The notes: generated from the sequence alone by a model not told the origin. Counted from the stretch's first letter, positions 1-8,416 are shown. The stretch is DNA of 64,000 nt from Chitinophagaceae bacterium UBA4411 (GCA_002400415.1 DGQP01000016.1:186001-250000), one strand, 5' to 3'. Translations and numbers: made by a program.

Positions 1-711
1 CAGCCATAATTTCCCGGAGAAATAATAAATCAACCCCAGCACGGCTCCTAAAAATACACGGGGCAAAAACCCATAAAAAGAAAAATGCACCGCACTAAAG
101 ATGATACTGACAATTAATATCGATGCCCAGGGTTTCATGCCTGAACGGGTCAGGAAATTCTGAAAGCCACCCCGGAACAATGCTTCTTCACATAAGGCAG
201 GTAAGAACGCCATAATGATCAACGCCAGGATATAATCACTTGTGTTTTTCAGGCTGATAATAGCCGTTACCTGCTGGTTATAATCCGTTTCCCATTTATC
301 AGCTTTTAATTTCCATTCAGCTGATAATGGAATTTCTTTATTCAGGTAAGAGATCGCAAAAGAAACGAGCAGCGCTGTGAAAATGATCATCACCACTAAT
401 CCCACCTGGTTCGGCCTTACCTGCGGAGAAAAACCCATCAGTCTGAAAGGCTTCCTATTCAGCATAAAAGCGGTGGCGATGGCGGGTAATAAAAACCCGA
501 TGAGTGTTGAGAGTACCTGCACCACTTTCATGGCATTACTGTCTTCGGGTGCAAATTGTCCTTCCTGGAAGGCCGTGATGGGTTTGCCCGTCATAGCAGA
601 CCAGATTGGAATACTGACAAGGCCTGATAAAATAATACCTGCTACAGCAAACGCTATCAGCATAAAAAAACCTGCTGTATAGGAAATGCCCTTGGATTGA
701 TTGTCGTACAT
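1..711 (-). CDS. CPBP family intramembrane metalloprotease (3' end cut by window)
   Basis: The frame is open from the ATG at 711 to the window edge, giving 237 codons with no stop, so the C-terminus lies outside. The protein has several hydrophobic segments. Near residues 175-185 it carries the CPBP/Abi signature EEALFRGG, and a later His in a membrane segment (SAVHFSFYGF) fits the second motif. The CPBP family comprises membrane-embedded glutamic-type or metal-type proteases (CAAX prenyl protease 2 and bacteriocin-immunity relatives); the substrate cannot be told from sequence. It is divergent from the dihydrouridine synthase gene starting at 831. The family call is firm, the role open. Confidence 0.85.
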   Translation of the reverse strand, partial: MYDNQSKGISYTAGFFMLIAFAVAGIILSGLVSIPIWSAMTGKPITAFQEGQFAPEDSNAMKVVQVLSTLIGFLLPAIATAFMLNRKPFRLMGFSPQVRPNQVGLVVMIIFTALLVSFAISYLNKEIPLSAEWKLKADKWETDYNQQVTAIISLKNTSDYILALIIMAFLPALCEEALFRGGFQNFLTRSGMKPWASILIVSIIFSAVHFSFYGFLPRVFLGAVLGLIYYFSGKLWL

Positions 712-830
712 AGATTTCAGCGATTAAACCGTAAATTTGCAGGTTCAAAAATAACTGTCCGCTGGCAGAAGACACATATTTATTTAACCCTTTAGTTTAT
801 AACGGATAAGCTTCGCAACAAACCCGGAAA

Positions 831-1871
831 ATGGTAAAAATCGGTAACATAGAACTTCCTGATTTTCCCCTGCTCCTCGCCCCCATGGAGGATGTAAGTG
901 ATCCGCCGTTCCGGGCGGTTTGTAAGGATAATGGCGCCGACCTGATGTACACGGAATTCATTTCTTCGGAAGGACTGATCCGTGACGCGATCAAGAGCCG
1001 CAAGAAGCTGGATATATTCGATTATGAACGGCCTGTCGGCATCCAGATATTCGGTGGTGATGAAGAAAGTCTTGCCCTCGCCGCTAAAATTGTGGAAGTC
1101 ACTAATCCTGACTTACTGGATATCAATTTCGGCTGCCCGGTGAAAAAAGTAGCCCTGAAAGGTGCAGGTGCCGGTGTTTTAAAAGATATTGACCTGATGG
1201 TGCGGTTAACATCGGCGGTGGTAAAAGCAACTTCTTTACCTGTTACCGTTAAAACAAGGCTGGGATGGGATGATAACACAAAGAATATCGAAGAAGTGGC
1301 GGAACGGTTGCAGGATGTAGGTATACGGGCATTGGCTATTCATGGCCGCACCCGTACACAGATGTATAAAGGAGAGGCCGACTGGACGCTGATCGGTAAA
1401 GTGAAGAATAATCCCCGTATCACAATCCCCATTTTTGGTAATGGTGATATTGATTCACCGGAAAAAGCACTGGAATATAAGAACCGGTATGGCGTGGATG
1501 GCATTATGATCGGACGTGCCGCTATTGGTTATCCCTGGATCTTTAACGAGATCAGGCATTTTGTACAAACCGGTGAGCATTTAGCTGCGCCCTCTATTGA
1601 TGACCGCATTGTTGTTTGCCGTAAACATTTGCAAAAAAGTGTGGAGTGGAAAGGGCCTGTTGTCGGTATCAACGAAATGCGCCGCCATTATGCCAATTAC
1701 CTGAAAGGCTTACCCAACATTAAGGAATTCCGCAACCGCCTTGTTACCCTGAAAACAGAAGCCGGGATCAACGAAGTACTCAATGAGATCGCAGTTACGT
1801 ATGCCGGTTTTGAGATACAGAAGACCCCGATCGAACTGATCAATTACCACGAGAATTGCCCGGTCAACTAA
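831..1871 (+). CDS. dusB: tRNA-dihydrouridine synthase (DusB type)
   Basis: This 346-residue FMN-dependent TIM-barrel enzyme reduces specific uridines in tRNA to dihydrouridine in the cytoplasm. It opens with the typical LLAPMEDVSDPPFR segment. The catalytic loop NFGCPVKKV places the active-site Cys at about residue 102, followed by KGAGAGVL and the phosphate-binding stretch GVDGIMIGRAAIG. Length and motifs fit DusB. The ATG at 831 is the first in frame after the divergent promoter region. Its stop codon overlaps the convergent small membrane gene by 4 bases. Confidence 0.93.
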   Translation: MVKIGNIELPDFPLLLAPMEDVSDPPFRAVCKDNGADLMYTEFISSEGLIRDAIKSRKKLDIFDYERPVGIQIFGGDEESLALAAKIVEVTNPDLLDINFGCPVKKVALKGAGAGVLKDIDLMVRLTSAVVKATSLPVTVKTRLGWDDNTKNIEEVAERLQDVGIRALAIHGRTRTQMYKGEADWTLIGKVKNNPRITIPIFGNGDIDSPEKALEYKNRYGVDGIMIGRAAIGYPWIFNEIRHFVQTGEHLAAPSIDDRIVVCRKHLQKSVEWKGPVVGINEMRRHYANYLKGLPNIKEFRNRLVTLKTEAGINEVLNEIAVTYAGFEIQKTPIELINYHENCPVN

Positions 1872-2113
1872 GTCATTCTTATTTTCATATTCTTCATCAG
1901 TCCGTACAGGGATACCAATACCCATGTTCCTTCCAGGATCACAAAAGGCCAGTAGCTGATCAGTAAGGAAGCATAGCAGGCCAGTGCAGCGCCAATGATA
2001 TTCATTACAAAATATAACTTATCATCGTGCTGAATGAGCTTGGTGATATTGAGAAAATAGGCCAGCAGGATGAGGCCAACACCCAGGGTGCCGATAATAT
2101 CATTGTACATCAT
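1868..2113 (-). CDS. Small membrane protein, CBU_0592-like
   Basis: This 81-residue protein has three hydrophobic segments (about 8-24, 33-53 and 54-72) and a short basic C-terminus. The sequence resembles the small CBU_0592-type integral membrane family, whose function is not known. It lies two bases downstream of the 175-residue membrane protein gene on the same strand and is probably co-transcribed with it. Its 3' end overlaps the dusB stop region by 4 bases, so the two convergent genes have no room for a separate terminator. Confidence 0.7.
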   Translation of the reverse strand: MMYNDIIGTLGVGLILLAYFLNITKLIQHDDKLYFVMNIIGAALACYASLLISYWPFVILEGTWVLVSLYGLMKNMKIRMT

Positions 2114-2115
2114 AA

Positions 2116-2643
2116 CTAATTATTTTTAGAAATGAAAGATTCCAATCCTTTCGTGTAAGCAGCTCCTCTTCTTTCGGCAAAGAAATCTGCTACTAAGGCG
2201 GTCAATGCCATAATTGCCAGTGCTAATCCAAAGCCTCTCCAGAAATCATGCTTAAAGTCGCGGATAAAATAAATATATAACCCGGCGCCGGCCAGAAAGA
2301 GGATTATTTCCACCCAGCGGTAGATCACAAAATTTTTCATCACGGCTTTCATGCGGGGAATTTCCTTTTCCTTCAATTCAGCCGGATTCATATCGTAAGC
2401 ATATACATTGCGAACACGGTCACTGTCGCTTCTTTTGTACACCGTATATCCGGCAACGCCCAGCAACAAACCGACCAGCAACAGGGGGATGGCCGCCCCT
2501 TTATAAAAATTAGTTTTCAGGAAGAGGAAAAAGATAATAGCCGCAACTATGCCAGCTATACCGATCAGGAGGAATAAGAAGCTTTCCTGCTTTTCAGCCA
2601 TGAAATATTTTTCGATATCTGTTTTGGTAAACATGGCGGGCAA
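2116..2643 (-). CDS. Hypothetical four-helix membrane protein
   Basis: The 175-residue protein has an N-terminal cytoplasmic-looking segment, a pair of membrane helices (about 22-41 and 50-66), a charged middle (KRSDSDRVRNVYAYDMNPAELKEKE), then another helix pair (about 110-128 and 134-152) and a short tail. I do not recognise a named family. It shares its layout, and a C-terminal motif of the form LVADFFAERRGAAYTKGLES, with the protein at 59362-59859 in this window (LVVDYFSQERADIYYTAISE), so the two look like distant paralogues. An ATG at 2634 (residue 4) is an equally good start. Confidence 0.7.
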   Translation of the reverse strand: MPAMFTKTDIEKYFMAEKQESFLFLLIGIAGIVAAIIFFLFLKTNFYKGAAIPLLLVGLLLGVAGYTVYKRSDSDRVRNVYAYDMNPAELKEKEIPRMKAVMKNFVIYRWVEIILFLAGAGLYIYFIRDFKHDFWRGFGLALAIMALTALVADFFAERRGAAYTKGLESFISKNN

Positions 2644-2702
2644 TGTTTACCGTAAGTTAATCAATATATGGCTGTATTTATTTGACCTTCATGAAAGAAG
2701 AA

Positions 2703-3407
2703 TCATTTATCAATAGCATCAGTCACTTCCTTTGCAAGCGGCGAAACAGAAGGATCAAAATAATTGACCAGCATACCTTTTTCATTGACCAGGTATTTGG
2801 AAAAATTCCAGGTGGGATACTGGCTGTTCCAGCCATTCTTTGCGGCGTCAGTGAGCCATTGGAAAACCGGGTTCTGCCCTGCTGATTGTATCACTACGCT
2901 CTTTTTCATCAGCGGGAAGCTGACACCAAAATTCACTTTGCAAAACCGGGCAATCTCTTCATCCGTTCCTTTTTCCTGTTCTTTAAAATCATTAGCCGGG
3001 AAACCAACCACCACGAGTTTACCACCATATTGCTCATAAAGTTTTTGCAGGTCTTCGTACTGGCTGGTATAACCACAATTGCTGGCGGTGTTCACCAGTA
3101 ATATCTTCTTACCCCGGTAACTGTCAAAACTGATTGTATCGCCATTATTGGCGATGGCCTGCAAATTATAAAAGGATACAGGCGGTTCTTTGTCTTTATT
3201 TTCCAGTTGTTTGCTTTTTGTTCCTGTTAATTTGGTGAACCACATAAGAACCGGGTACACGGCTTTCAGCACTTTCTGACGGTAGGTCATGTTTTTAGAA
3301 TTATAATTAACGATCTCCACATAGCCGGCGAAAGCTATGATGAACATAAACAGAACAATCAATAGCTTCTTTAGTTTCCGGATCCATGAATTAGCTGCCA
3401 TGATCAA
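2703..3407 (-). CDS. Membrane-anchored glutathione peroxidase family protein
   Basis: This thiol peroxidase of the GPx family would reduce hydroperoxides, probably with thioredoxin as donor because it is a Cys and not a Sec enzyme. Residues about 14-31 form an N-terminal signal anchor, placing the catalytic domain (about 76-234) in the periplasm. The peroxidatic Cys is at about 111 (NTASNCGYTSQY), Gln at 144 (KEQE), a second Cys at 156 (ARFCKVNF) that could resolve, and Trp-Asn at 200-201 (TWNFSKYLV). The usual FPCNQF reads FPANDF. The gene follows the aldehyde dehydrogenase with a 4-base gap, which suggests an operon handling oxidative products. A second ATG lies at 3401. Confidence 0.9.
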   Translation of the reverse strand: MIMAANSWIRKLKKLLIVLFMFIIAFAGYVEIVNYNSKNMTYRQKVLKAVYPVLMWFTKLTGTKSKQLENKDKEPPVSFYNLQAIANNGDTISFDSYRGKKILLVNTASNCGYTSQYEDLQKLYEQYGGKLVVVGFPANDFKEQEKGTDEEIARFCKVNFGVSFPLMKKSVVIQSAGQNPVFQWLTDAAKNGWNSQYPTWNFSKYLVNEKGMLVNYFDPSVSPLAKEVTDAIDK

Positions 3408-3411
3408 TAAT

Positions 3412-4785
3412 TTATCGTATCACCCATTTGAACAATTTCAGTTTGCCTTTGAATGGCGGGTATTTAATAGCGGGGTCAAACCAGGTGGGAGTTTTCATCA
3501 CGGCCTTTTTATGACTGAATGTTTCAAAGGAGTACTTCCCGTGGTAATTCCCGCTACCGCTGAAACCACGGCCGCCAAAGGGTAAATGATGATTTGTAAG
3601 GTGCCAGCTGGCATTGTTTACGCAACCACCGCCAAAAGCCACACTATTGAGCCAATCTTTTTCCCGGGTGCCCGAAGATGTGAAAACATAGAAGGCAAGC
3701 GGGTTAGGATGCCGCCGGATAATATTTGTTGCTTCTTCTTTTGTAGTAAAGCTGATAACCGGGAGAACAGGACCAAATATTTCGTCATTCATCACGGCAG
3801 CACCGGTTTGTATACCGGTTATAATCGTTGGTTCTATAAACAGTTTACTCCTGTCGGATCGTCCTCCGTATTCGATAGTACCCTGCTGCACGTAAGCCAT
3901 GATGCGGTTAAATTGTTTCTCATTGATGATCTTTCCATAGTTGTAGCTCTCTTCCGGCTGATCACCGAAGAATTGCCGCATACTTTTTTTCAGGGCTTCC
4001 AGCAACGCTTCTTTTTTAGATGCATGGACGAGTACATAATCCGGCGCCACGCACATTTGCCCCGCATTAGAAAATTTAGTGACGGCAATTCTCCTCGCAG
4101 CTACGTTGATATTGGCATCTTCTTCTACCACGCAGGGGCTTTTACCTCCCAATTCTAAAGTTACGGGCACTAAACGCTCCGCTGCCATTTTATAAATAAT
4201 TTTTCCCACTGTCGTGCTGCCGGTATAAAAAACATGATCAAATGAAAAATTATTCATCATTGCCGGAACAACAGCAGCCCCATCACCCTGTACATAATAA
4301 ATATACTCCGGTAAAAAAACGGTTTCAATGATCTTTTTCATAACCCTGTCAGTGGCTGGTGCAAATTCACTGGGCTTTAAGACAACACAATTGCCTGCAG
4401 CAACAGCACCGACCAGCGGATTGATGAGCAACTGAAACGGATAGTTCCAGGGACCTATGATCAAGACCACTCCTAACGGCTCTCTCATCACTTTACTGCC
4501 GGAGGGAAGGTTGAGCAAATTGGTGGGTACTCTTTCCGGCTCCATCCAGTTTTTCAGGTTCCTTATTGCGGCATTGAGTTCCGAAATAACCATCCCTGTT
4601 TCTGTTACCCAGGTTTCCTCGGGGCTTTTTTTCAGATCGGCAAACAAAGCATCATACAAATCCTGCTCATGTGCCAGGACCGACCGTTTCAATTTCTTTA
4701 ATTGCTCCTTCCTGAACGCATATGATTTTGTAATCCCCGAATCAAAATACTGTCGCATTTTTTCCAGGTGGCTGATATGGTCCAT
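3412..4785 (-). CDS. NAD(P)-dependent aldehyde dehydrogenase (ALDH3-like)
   Basis: The 457-residue length is that of short ALDH3/coniferyl-aldehyde-type dehydrogenases, which oxidise aldehydes to acids. Visible are the cofactor segment GPWNYPFQLL (about 111-120), the catalytic Glu in LELGGKSPCVV (about 211), the nucleophilic Cys in NAGQMCVAPDY (about 245) and the late EIFGPVLPV motif. A basic or hydrophobic C-terminal tail (FKGKLKLFKWVIR) recalls the membrane-associating tails of this subgroup. It is the first gene of a probable pair with the GPx gene and divergent from tadA, with only 42 bases between start codons. Fatty aldehydes are a plausible but unproven substrate. Confidence 0.92.
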   Translation of the reverse strand: MDHISHLEKMRQYFDSGITKSYAFRKEQLKKLKRSVLAHEQDLYDALFADLKKSPEETWVTETGMVISELNAAIRNLKNWMEPERVPTNLLNLPSGSKVMREPLGVVLIIGPWNYPFQLLINPLVGAVAAGNCVVLKPSEFAPATDRVMKKIIETVFLPEYIYYVQGDGAAVVPAMMNNFSFDHVFYTGSTTVGKIIYKMAAERLVPVTLELGGKSPCVVEEDANINVAARRIAVTKFSNAGQMCVAPDYVLVHASKKEALLEALKKSMRQFFGDQPEESYNYGKIINEKQFNRIMAYVQQGTIEYGGRSDRSKLFIEPTIITGIQTGAAVMNDEIFGPVLPVISFTTKEEATNIIRRHPNPLAFYVFTSSGTREKDWLNSVAFGGGCVNNASWHLTNHHLPFGGRGFSGSGNYHGKYSFETFSHKKAVMKTPTWFDPAIKYPPFKGKLKLFKWVIR

Positions 4786-4827
4786 TAGTTCTAATTTTAT
4801 GGAAAGTTAGGCAAAACCGGGAGCAGT

Positions 4828-5265
4828 ATGACCGATGAGTACTTCATGATGCAGGCCCTGAAAGAGGCAAAAAAAGCCTTTGAAGATGGTGAGATACCCG
4901 TGGGTGCTGTTGTGGTAATGAATGGGAAAGTAATTGCACGGGGGCATAATATGACGGAACGGCTGAATGACCCCACAGCTCATGCCGAGATGATCGCTTT
5001 AACTTCTGCTTTTAATCTGCTCGGCAGTAAATACCTGCCGGAAGCCACTTTGTATATTACCCTGGAACCCTGTTTTATGTGTGCCGGAGCCATCTACTGG
5101 AGTAAGGTTGGCAGAATTGTGTACGGGGCAGATGATGAAAAGAACGGTTACAAAAAAACAGCCGGCACTAACTGGCCTTTTCATCCTAAAGCGGAGCTGA
5201 TCCGGGGTATTTTAAAGGATAATTGTGCCCAACTGATGAAAGATTTCTTCCGAAACAAGCGATAA
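4828..5265 (+). CDS. tadA: tRNA-specific adenosine deaminase-like (TadA)
   Basis: The 145-residue protein is a cytidine/deoxycytidylate deaminase-fold zinc enzyme. The HAE motif lies at about 52-54 (TAHAEMIAL), and PCFMCAGAI provides the two zinc Cys at about 82 and 85. Length and the N-terminal pattern (MMQALKEAKKAFEDGEIPVGAVVV) match TadA, which converts A34 to inosine in tRNA-Arg. Guanine deaminases have a similar signature, so the specificity is inferred. It is divergent from the aldehyde dehydrogenase gene. Confidence 0.85.
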   Translation: MTDEYFMMQALKEAKKAFEDGEIPVGAVVVMNGKVIARGHNMTERLNDPTAHAEMIALTSAFNLLGSKYLPEATLYITLEPCFMCAGAIYWSKVGRIVYGADDEKNGYKKTAGTNWPFHPKAELIRGILKDNCAQLMKDFFRNKR

Positions 5266-5320
5266 CCAGTTTTCGAAATAAGAAACTATTCATTTTTCAT
5301 TCCGGCGGGTTCAACCACAT

Positions 5321-5333
5321 CTTCTTACTTTTG
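5321..5333 (+). promoter_or_regulatory. -7 element of the superoxide dismutase promoter
   Basis: TACTTTTG at 5326-5333 is an exact match to the Bacteroidota TAnnTTTG -7 consensus, 42 bases before the sod ATG at 5376. No convincing -33 TTTG is seen upstream, where the sequence is only T-rich (5292-5298). Confidence 0.55.
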
Positions 5334-5375
5334 TTATCCCTTAAACAATAATCATCAATCTTAAAAAAATAGACT

Positions 5376-5978
5376 ATGGCATTTACATTAGCGCCCCTTC
5401 CATATGCTCATGACGCTCTGGAACCGCATATTGACACGCTGACCATGCAGATCCATCATGGCAAACACCACCAGGCTTATGTTGACAACCTGAACAAAGC
5501 TGTGGCTGGCACTCCCAATGAAAGTAAATCACTGGAAGAACTCGTGGCAGCAGCAGGTTCAATTTCTCCCGCAGTCCGTAATAATGGCGGTGGTCACTGG
5601 AATCACACTTTCTTCTGGGAAAGCCTGGCCGCCAATGCAGGTGGTGCTCCTTCAGGTAAACTGGCTGATGCGATCAACAACGCCTTTGGTTCTTTTGATG
5701 CATTCAAAGAAAAATTTGCTAACGCCGGTATGACCCGCTTTGGTAGTGGCTGGGCCTGGTTGCTGGTAAAAGATGGTAAGCTCGAGGTTTCTTCTACGCC
5801 AAACCAGGATAACCCCCTGATGGATGTAGCCGAAGTCAAAGGCACGCCCATTCTCGGCGTGGATGTGTGGGAACATGCTTATTACCTGAAATACCAGAAC
5901 AAAAGAGCTGATTACCTGGCTGCTTTCTGGAACGTGGTAAACTGGGATAAAGTGGCAGAACGTTTCGCAAAAGCATAA
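5376..5978 (+). CDS. sodA: Superoxide dismutase, Mn-type
   Basis: This enzyme dismutates superoxide. The metal ligands appear as His27 (IHHGKHHQAY), His77 (WNHTFFW), Asp163 and His167 (DVWEHAYYL). The second-shell Gln is in STPNQDNPL (about 144), and Gly occupies the position where Fe-SODs carry their Gln, so Mn or cambialistic use is more likely than strict Fe. The 200-residue length is normal and there is no signal peptide, so the protein is cytoplasmic. A TAnnTTTG promoter element precedes it and a strong terminator follows, so it appears monocistronic. Confidence 0.95.
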   Translation: MAFTLAPLPYAHDALEPHIDTLTMQIHHGKHHQAYVDNLNKAVAGTPNESKSLEELVAAAGSISPAVRNNGGGHWNHTFFWESLAANAGGAPSGKLADAINNAFGSFDAFKEKFANAGMTRFGSGWAWLLVKDGKLEVSSTPNQDNPLMDVAEVKGTPILGVDVWEHAYYLKYQNKRADYLAAFWNVVNWDKVAERFAKA

Positions 5979-5994
5979 TTAAATAAGTGATACT

Positions 5995-6030
5995 AAAAAC
6001 CGTCCTGTCAAACAGGGCGGTTTTTTATTT
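5995..6030 (+). terminator. Rho-independent terminator after sod
   Basis: A 10-base-pair stem (5998-6007 with 6013-6022, one G-T pair) around a 5-base loop is followed by a T run from 6021. Confidence 0.85.
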
Positions 6031-6067
6031 CCGCAAGAACCGGGTCGGTTAAAGCTCCCCTGCATCT

Positions 6068-6075
6068 TAGTTTTG
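6068..6075 (+). promoter_or_regulatory. -7 element of the Ada-like gene
   Basis: TAGTTTTG matches TAnnTTTG exactly. It ends 8 bases before the ATG at 6084, so the transcript would have almost no leader. Confidence 0.5.
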
Positions 6076-6083
6076 TTCAGTAT

Positions 6084-6917
6084 ATGAACGATTATCAGCG
6101 CATAGCAGCTGCCATTGAGTATATCAGGGCCAACAGTAAGGAGCAACCCCCGCTGGATGCTATTGCTGCACATATCCATCTCAGCCCTTTTCATTTTCAG
6201 CGGCTGTTCAAAGAATGGGCCGGCGTTTCTCCCAAAAAATTCCTGCAATATATCAGTGCGGAACATGCAAGGGCGCTGTTGTTAAAGAATAAAACATTAG
6301 CAGACGTAAGTTTTGAGGCCGGTTTATCCGGTACCAGCCGGCTGCATGATCTGTTCGTTGCTGTTGAAGCCATGACACCCGGAGAATTTAAAAATGGTGG
6401 TGAGAATCTGGAAATCAGCTATATTTTCTCCGCTACTTTATTTGGTGATGTTATTATTGCTGCGACGCAAAAAGGAATCTGTAAAATTGATTTTATTGAA
6501 AACCGGGATACTGCTGTAAAAAAACTGTCCGGCTATTGGCCTAACGCTGTGCTGAAAGAAAAAAAGAATGAGCATCAGCAGCAGGTATTACATTTCTTTC
6601 AGCAGGACTGGACTAACCTTTCCGCTATAAAACTCCATTTGAAAGGATCGCCTTTTCAATTAAAAGTATGGGAGGCATTATTAAAGATCCCTTCAGGTGA
6701 GTTAAGCACTTATGCTTCCGTTGCTCATGCTATCAAGAAACCCAAAGCTTTCCGTGCTGTTGGCACCGCTATCGGTGATAATCCTGTAGCCTGGCTTATT
6801 CCCTGCCACCGGGTCATAAAATCTACCGGTATCATCGGGGAATACCATTGGGGAAGTGTGCGCAAAACTTCCATTATTGGCTGGGAACAAAGCCGGTTAC
6901 CGGGCGGAGCCATTTGA
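6084..6917 (+). CDS. AraC-type HTH / methylated-DNA-protein cysteine methyltransferase (Ada-like)
   Basis: The 277-residue fusion begins with an AraC-type DNA-binding domain (about 1-100, LSPFHFQRLFKEWAGVSPKKF). It ends with an O6-alkylguanine-DNA alkyltransferase domain whose acceptor Cys lies in IPCHRVIKSTG (about Cys241). Such proteins remove alkyl groups from DNA by irreversible transfer to Cys. Compared with E. coli Ada it lacks the N-terminal zinc/Cys domain that senses phosphotriesters, so how or whether it activates transcription is unclear. It sits immediately after the sod terminator. The domain calls are firm. Confidence 0.92.
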   Translation: MNDYQRIAAAIEYIRANSKEQPPLDAIAAHIHLSPFHFQRLFKEWAGVSPKKFLQYISAEHARALLLKNKTLADVSFEAGLSGTSRLHDLFVAVEAMTPGEFKNGGENLEISYIFSATLFGDVIIAATQKGICKIDFIENRDTAVKKLSGYWPNAVLKEKKNEHQQQVLHFFQQDWTNLSAIKLHLKGSPFQLKVWEALLKIPSGELSTYASVAHAIKKPKAFRAVGTAIGDNPVAWLIPCHRVIKSTGIIGEYHWGSVRKTSIIGWEQSRLPGGAI

Positions 6918-6975
6918 TCCATTCCGCAAAAACCGATTTGTTTGACTTTATGAATTTGCAGGAAACAAATACAAG

Positions 6976-7467
6976 ATGAATATTACTTACCACGCAATTC
7001 CCAAAAACTACATTGATACAATCAGAAATTCCATGCAGGACGGTTTTGGTCATGCTGTTGAAGTAAGCCTTGCCGGTGAGACAGGTTATGGCCCCTGCCG
7101 TTGTTGTTTAAAACAATTTCGACCGGGTGAAAAAAGATTGCTCTTTTCCTATGCACCTGTTAATGCTGCAAATCCTTATGATGAAGTGGGGCCGGTGTAT
7201 ATACATGAAGATTGCAGCACTTACGAGGATAACAGTGCCTTCCCTCCTGAAGTAAAAAATGGAAGATTACCCGTCCGTCTTGCACTTCGTTGTTATAACA
7301 GGGAAAGAAGAATGATATTAGCCCGTTTTATAAAAGACAACAATGAAGTAGAAAAGATGATCGGGGAATTATTTGCAGATCCGCTGATCGAATTTATTCA
7401 TATCCGGAATGCCGTGTACCAGTGTTTCATTGCGGAAATAAGAAAGAATCAGGGAACAGGATCGTAA
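6976..7467 (+). CDS. DUF1203 domain-containing protein
   Basis: The 163-residue protein of the DUF1203 family has no known function. Several Cys and His residues are clustered (YGPCRCCLKQF at about 37-46, HEDCSTY at about 77-83), which suggests metal binding, though this is inference. There is no signal peptide or membrane segment. It is downstream of and co-directional with the Ada-like gene. Its last 19 bases overlap the convergent yidD gene. Confidence 0.85.
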   Translation: MNITYHAIPKNYIDTIRNSMQDGFGHAVEVSLAGETGYGPCRCCLKQFRPGEKRLLFSYAPVNAANPYDEVGPVYIHEDCSTYEDNSAFPPEVKNGRLPVRLALRCYNRERRMILARFIKDNNEVEKMIGELFADPLIEFIHIRNAVYQCFIAEIRKNQGTGS

Positions 7468-7679
7468 CCACTTCCTCCCCAGGGATGACAGCGGGATATT
7501 CTTTTAATGGCAAGCCATAATCCTTTAAATACGCCATGTTTTTTTAATGCTTCCGTTGCATAATGTGAGCAGGTGGGTGTATAACGGCATTTTGGTCCCA
7601 GCCAGGGGGAAATAATCAACTGGTAAATTTTTATCAGGGCGATAAAAGGAAGGCTAAGAATTTGCAGCAGGAATTTCAT
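7449..7679 (-). CDS. yidD: Membrane protein insertion efficiency factor YidD
   Basis: The 76-residue protein carries the family core YQLIISPWLGPKCRYTPTCSHYATEAL and the C-terminal HPWGGSGYDPVP. An N-terminal amphipathic/hydrophobic stretch associates it with the inner membrane, where it assists YidC-dependent insertion. It overlaps the end of rnpA by 26 bases in the conserved order rpmH-rnpA-yidD. yidC itself is not in the window. Confidence 0.95.
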   Translation of the reverse strand: MKFLLQILSLPFIALIKIYQLIISPWLGPKCRYTPTCSHYATEALKKHGVFKGLWLAIKRISRCHPWGGSGYDPVP

Positions 7680-8049
7680 TCGCCAGTTTTAAAAGCTTCT
7701 TCAGCACAATACTAATCTTATCCTCAATCAGTGAATAATCCGGCAGTTCTTTGGCTGTATAGATCAGGAATATATCCAGGCCTTTATTTTTTCCGGCTAC
7801 TGCCAGCTGTAATTCATTTTTCTGTAACCGCCAGGCTTCACGGACCAGTCTTTTAACCCGGTTGCGATCCACTGCTTTTTTAAAATTCTTTGAAGATACT
7901 GTAATACCAAATTTCAATTCAGCAGCAGTAAACTGGTAACGGACATGAAATGGCGGCACACTGAACCGCTGCCCTTCTTTGAACAGCTGGTCAATAGCTT
8001 TCCGGCTTTTCAACCGTTCTTCTTTTCCTAAAGTGAATTGTTTGGTCAA
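7654..8049 (-). CDS. rnpA: Ribonuclease P protein component
   Basis: The 131-residue basic protein has the RnpA signature AVDRNRVKRLVREAWR (about 65-80) and the N-terminal FTLGKEERLKSRKAIDQLF. It binds RNase P RNA for 5' maturation of tRNA. It lies 81 bases downstream of rpmH and overlaps yidD by 26 bases. Confidence 0.95.
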   Translation of the reverse strand: MTKQFTLGKEERLKSRKAIDQLFKEGQRFSVPPFHVRYQFTAAELKFGITVSSKNFKKAVDRNRVKRLVREAWRLQKNELQLAVAGKNKGLDIFLIYTAKELPDYSLIEDKISIVLKKLLKLANEIPAANS

Positions 8050-8130
8050 AATTGTACCTAATAAAAAAGCTCCGGTTACTACCAGAGCTATAAAATTATT
8101 GAAACCTCCGTTTATACAACGGCGGCGATT

Positions 8131-8286
8131 TTATTTCAGTTTTTTCTCATCAGAAACAGTGAGCTTCTTACGGCCTTTTGCACGGCGGCTTGCCAGTACT
8201 TTACGGCCATTGGCTGTTGCCATACGCTTACGAAAACCATGTACTGATTTACGACGCTTACGATGAGGTTGAAATGTACGTTTCAT
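8131..8286 (-). CDS. rpmH: 50S ribosomal protein L34
   Basis: This is a short 51-residue gene read directly from the minus strand. It begins MKRTFQPHRKRRKSVHGFR, continues RMATANGRKVLASRRAKGRKKL and has the short tail TVSDEKKLK. The ATG is at 8286 and the TAA at 8131. L34 is normally 44-52 residues, so the length fits. It heads the rpmH-rnpA-yidD cluster and is preceded by a long leader with two hairpins (8315-8393). Confidence 0.97.
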   Translation of the reverse strand: MKRTFQPHRKRRKSVHGFRKRMATANGRKVLASRRAKGRKKLTVSDEKKLK

Positions 8287-8314
8287 AATTATTTATTTCT
8301 CTTTTTCATGTTTT

Positions 8315-8393
8315 GAAATGCGGACCTGGAGAACGGCCCAGGTTTCAATTTCGCCTGGTAAAAAGGGTCACCACAACCCGTCTTCCCCCAGGC
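8315..8393 (-). promoter_or_regulatory. Structured 5' leader of rpmH with two adjacent hairpins
   Basis: Read on the minus strand, 8393-8353 forms GCCTGG...CCAGGC around an inner GGGT...ACCC. Directly after it, 8352-8315 forms GAAAT...ATTTC around ACCTGG...CCAGGT. The arms share the CCTGG/CCAGG pentamer, so arms 8354-8358 and 8338-8342 could also pair with each other and break both hairpins. This layout suggests alternative folding, for example attenuation or feedback control of ribosomal protein synthesis. That role is inference; I recognise no named riboregulator. Confidence 0.5.
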
Positions 8394-8408
8394 GGGATGA
8401 AAGGACGG

Positions 8409-8416
8409 CAAAGGTA
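8409..8416 (-). promoter_or_regulatory. -7 element, candidate rpmH operon promoter
   Basis: On the minus strand this reads TACCTTTG, an exact TAnnTTTG match. Transcription would begin near 8402, just before the first leader hairpin, giving a leader of about 115 bases. No clear -33 element is seen. Confidence 0.5.

Noticed and set aside
3586..4158. 190-codon open frame on the plus strand
   Set aside because: It lies wholly opposite the aldehyde dehydrogenase gene, has no family-like motifs and is explained as a shadow frame.
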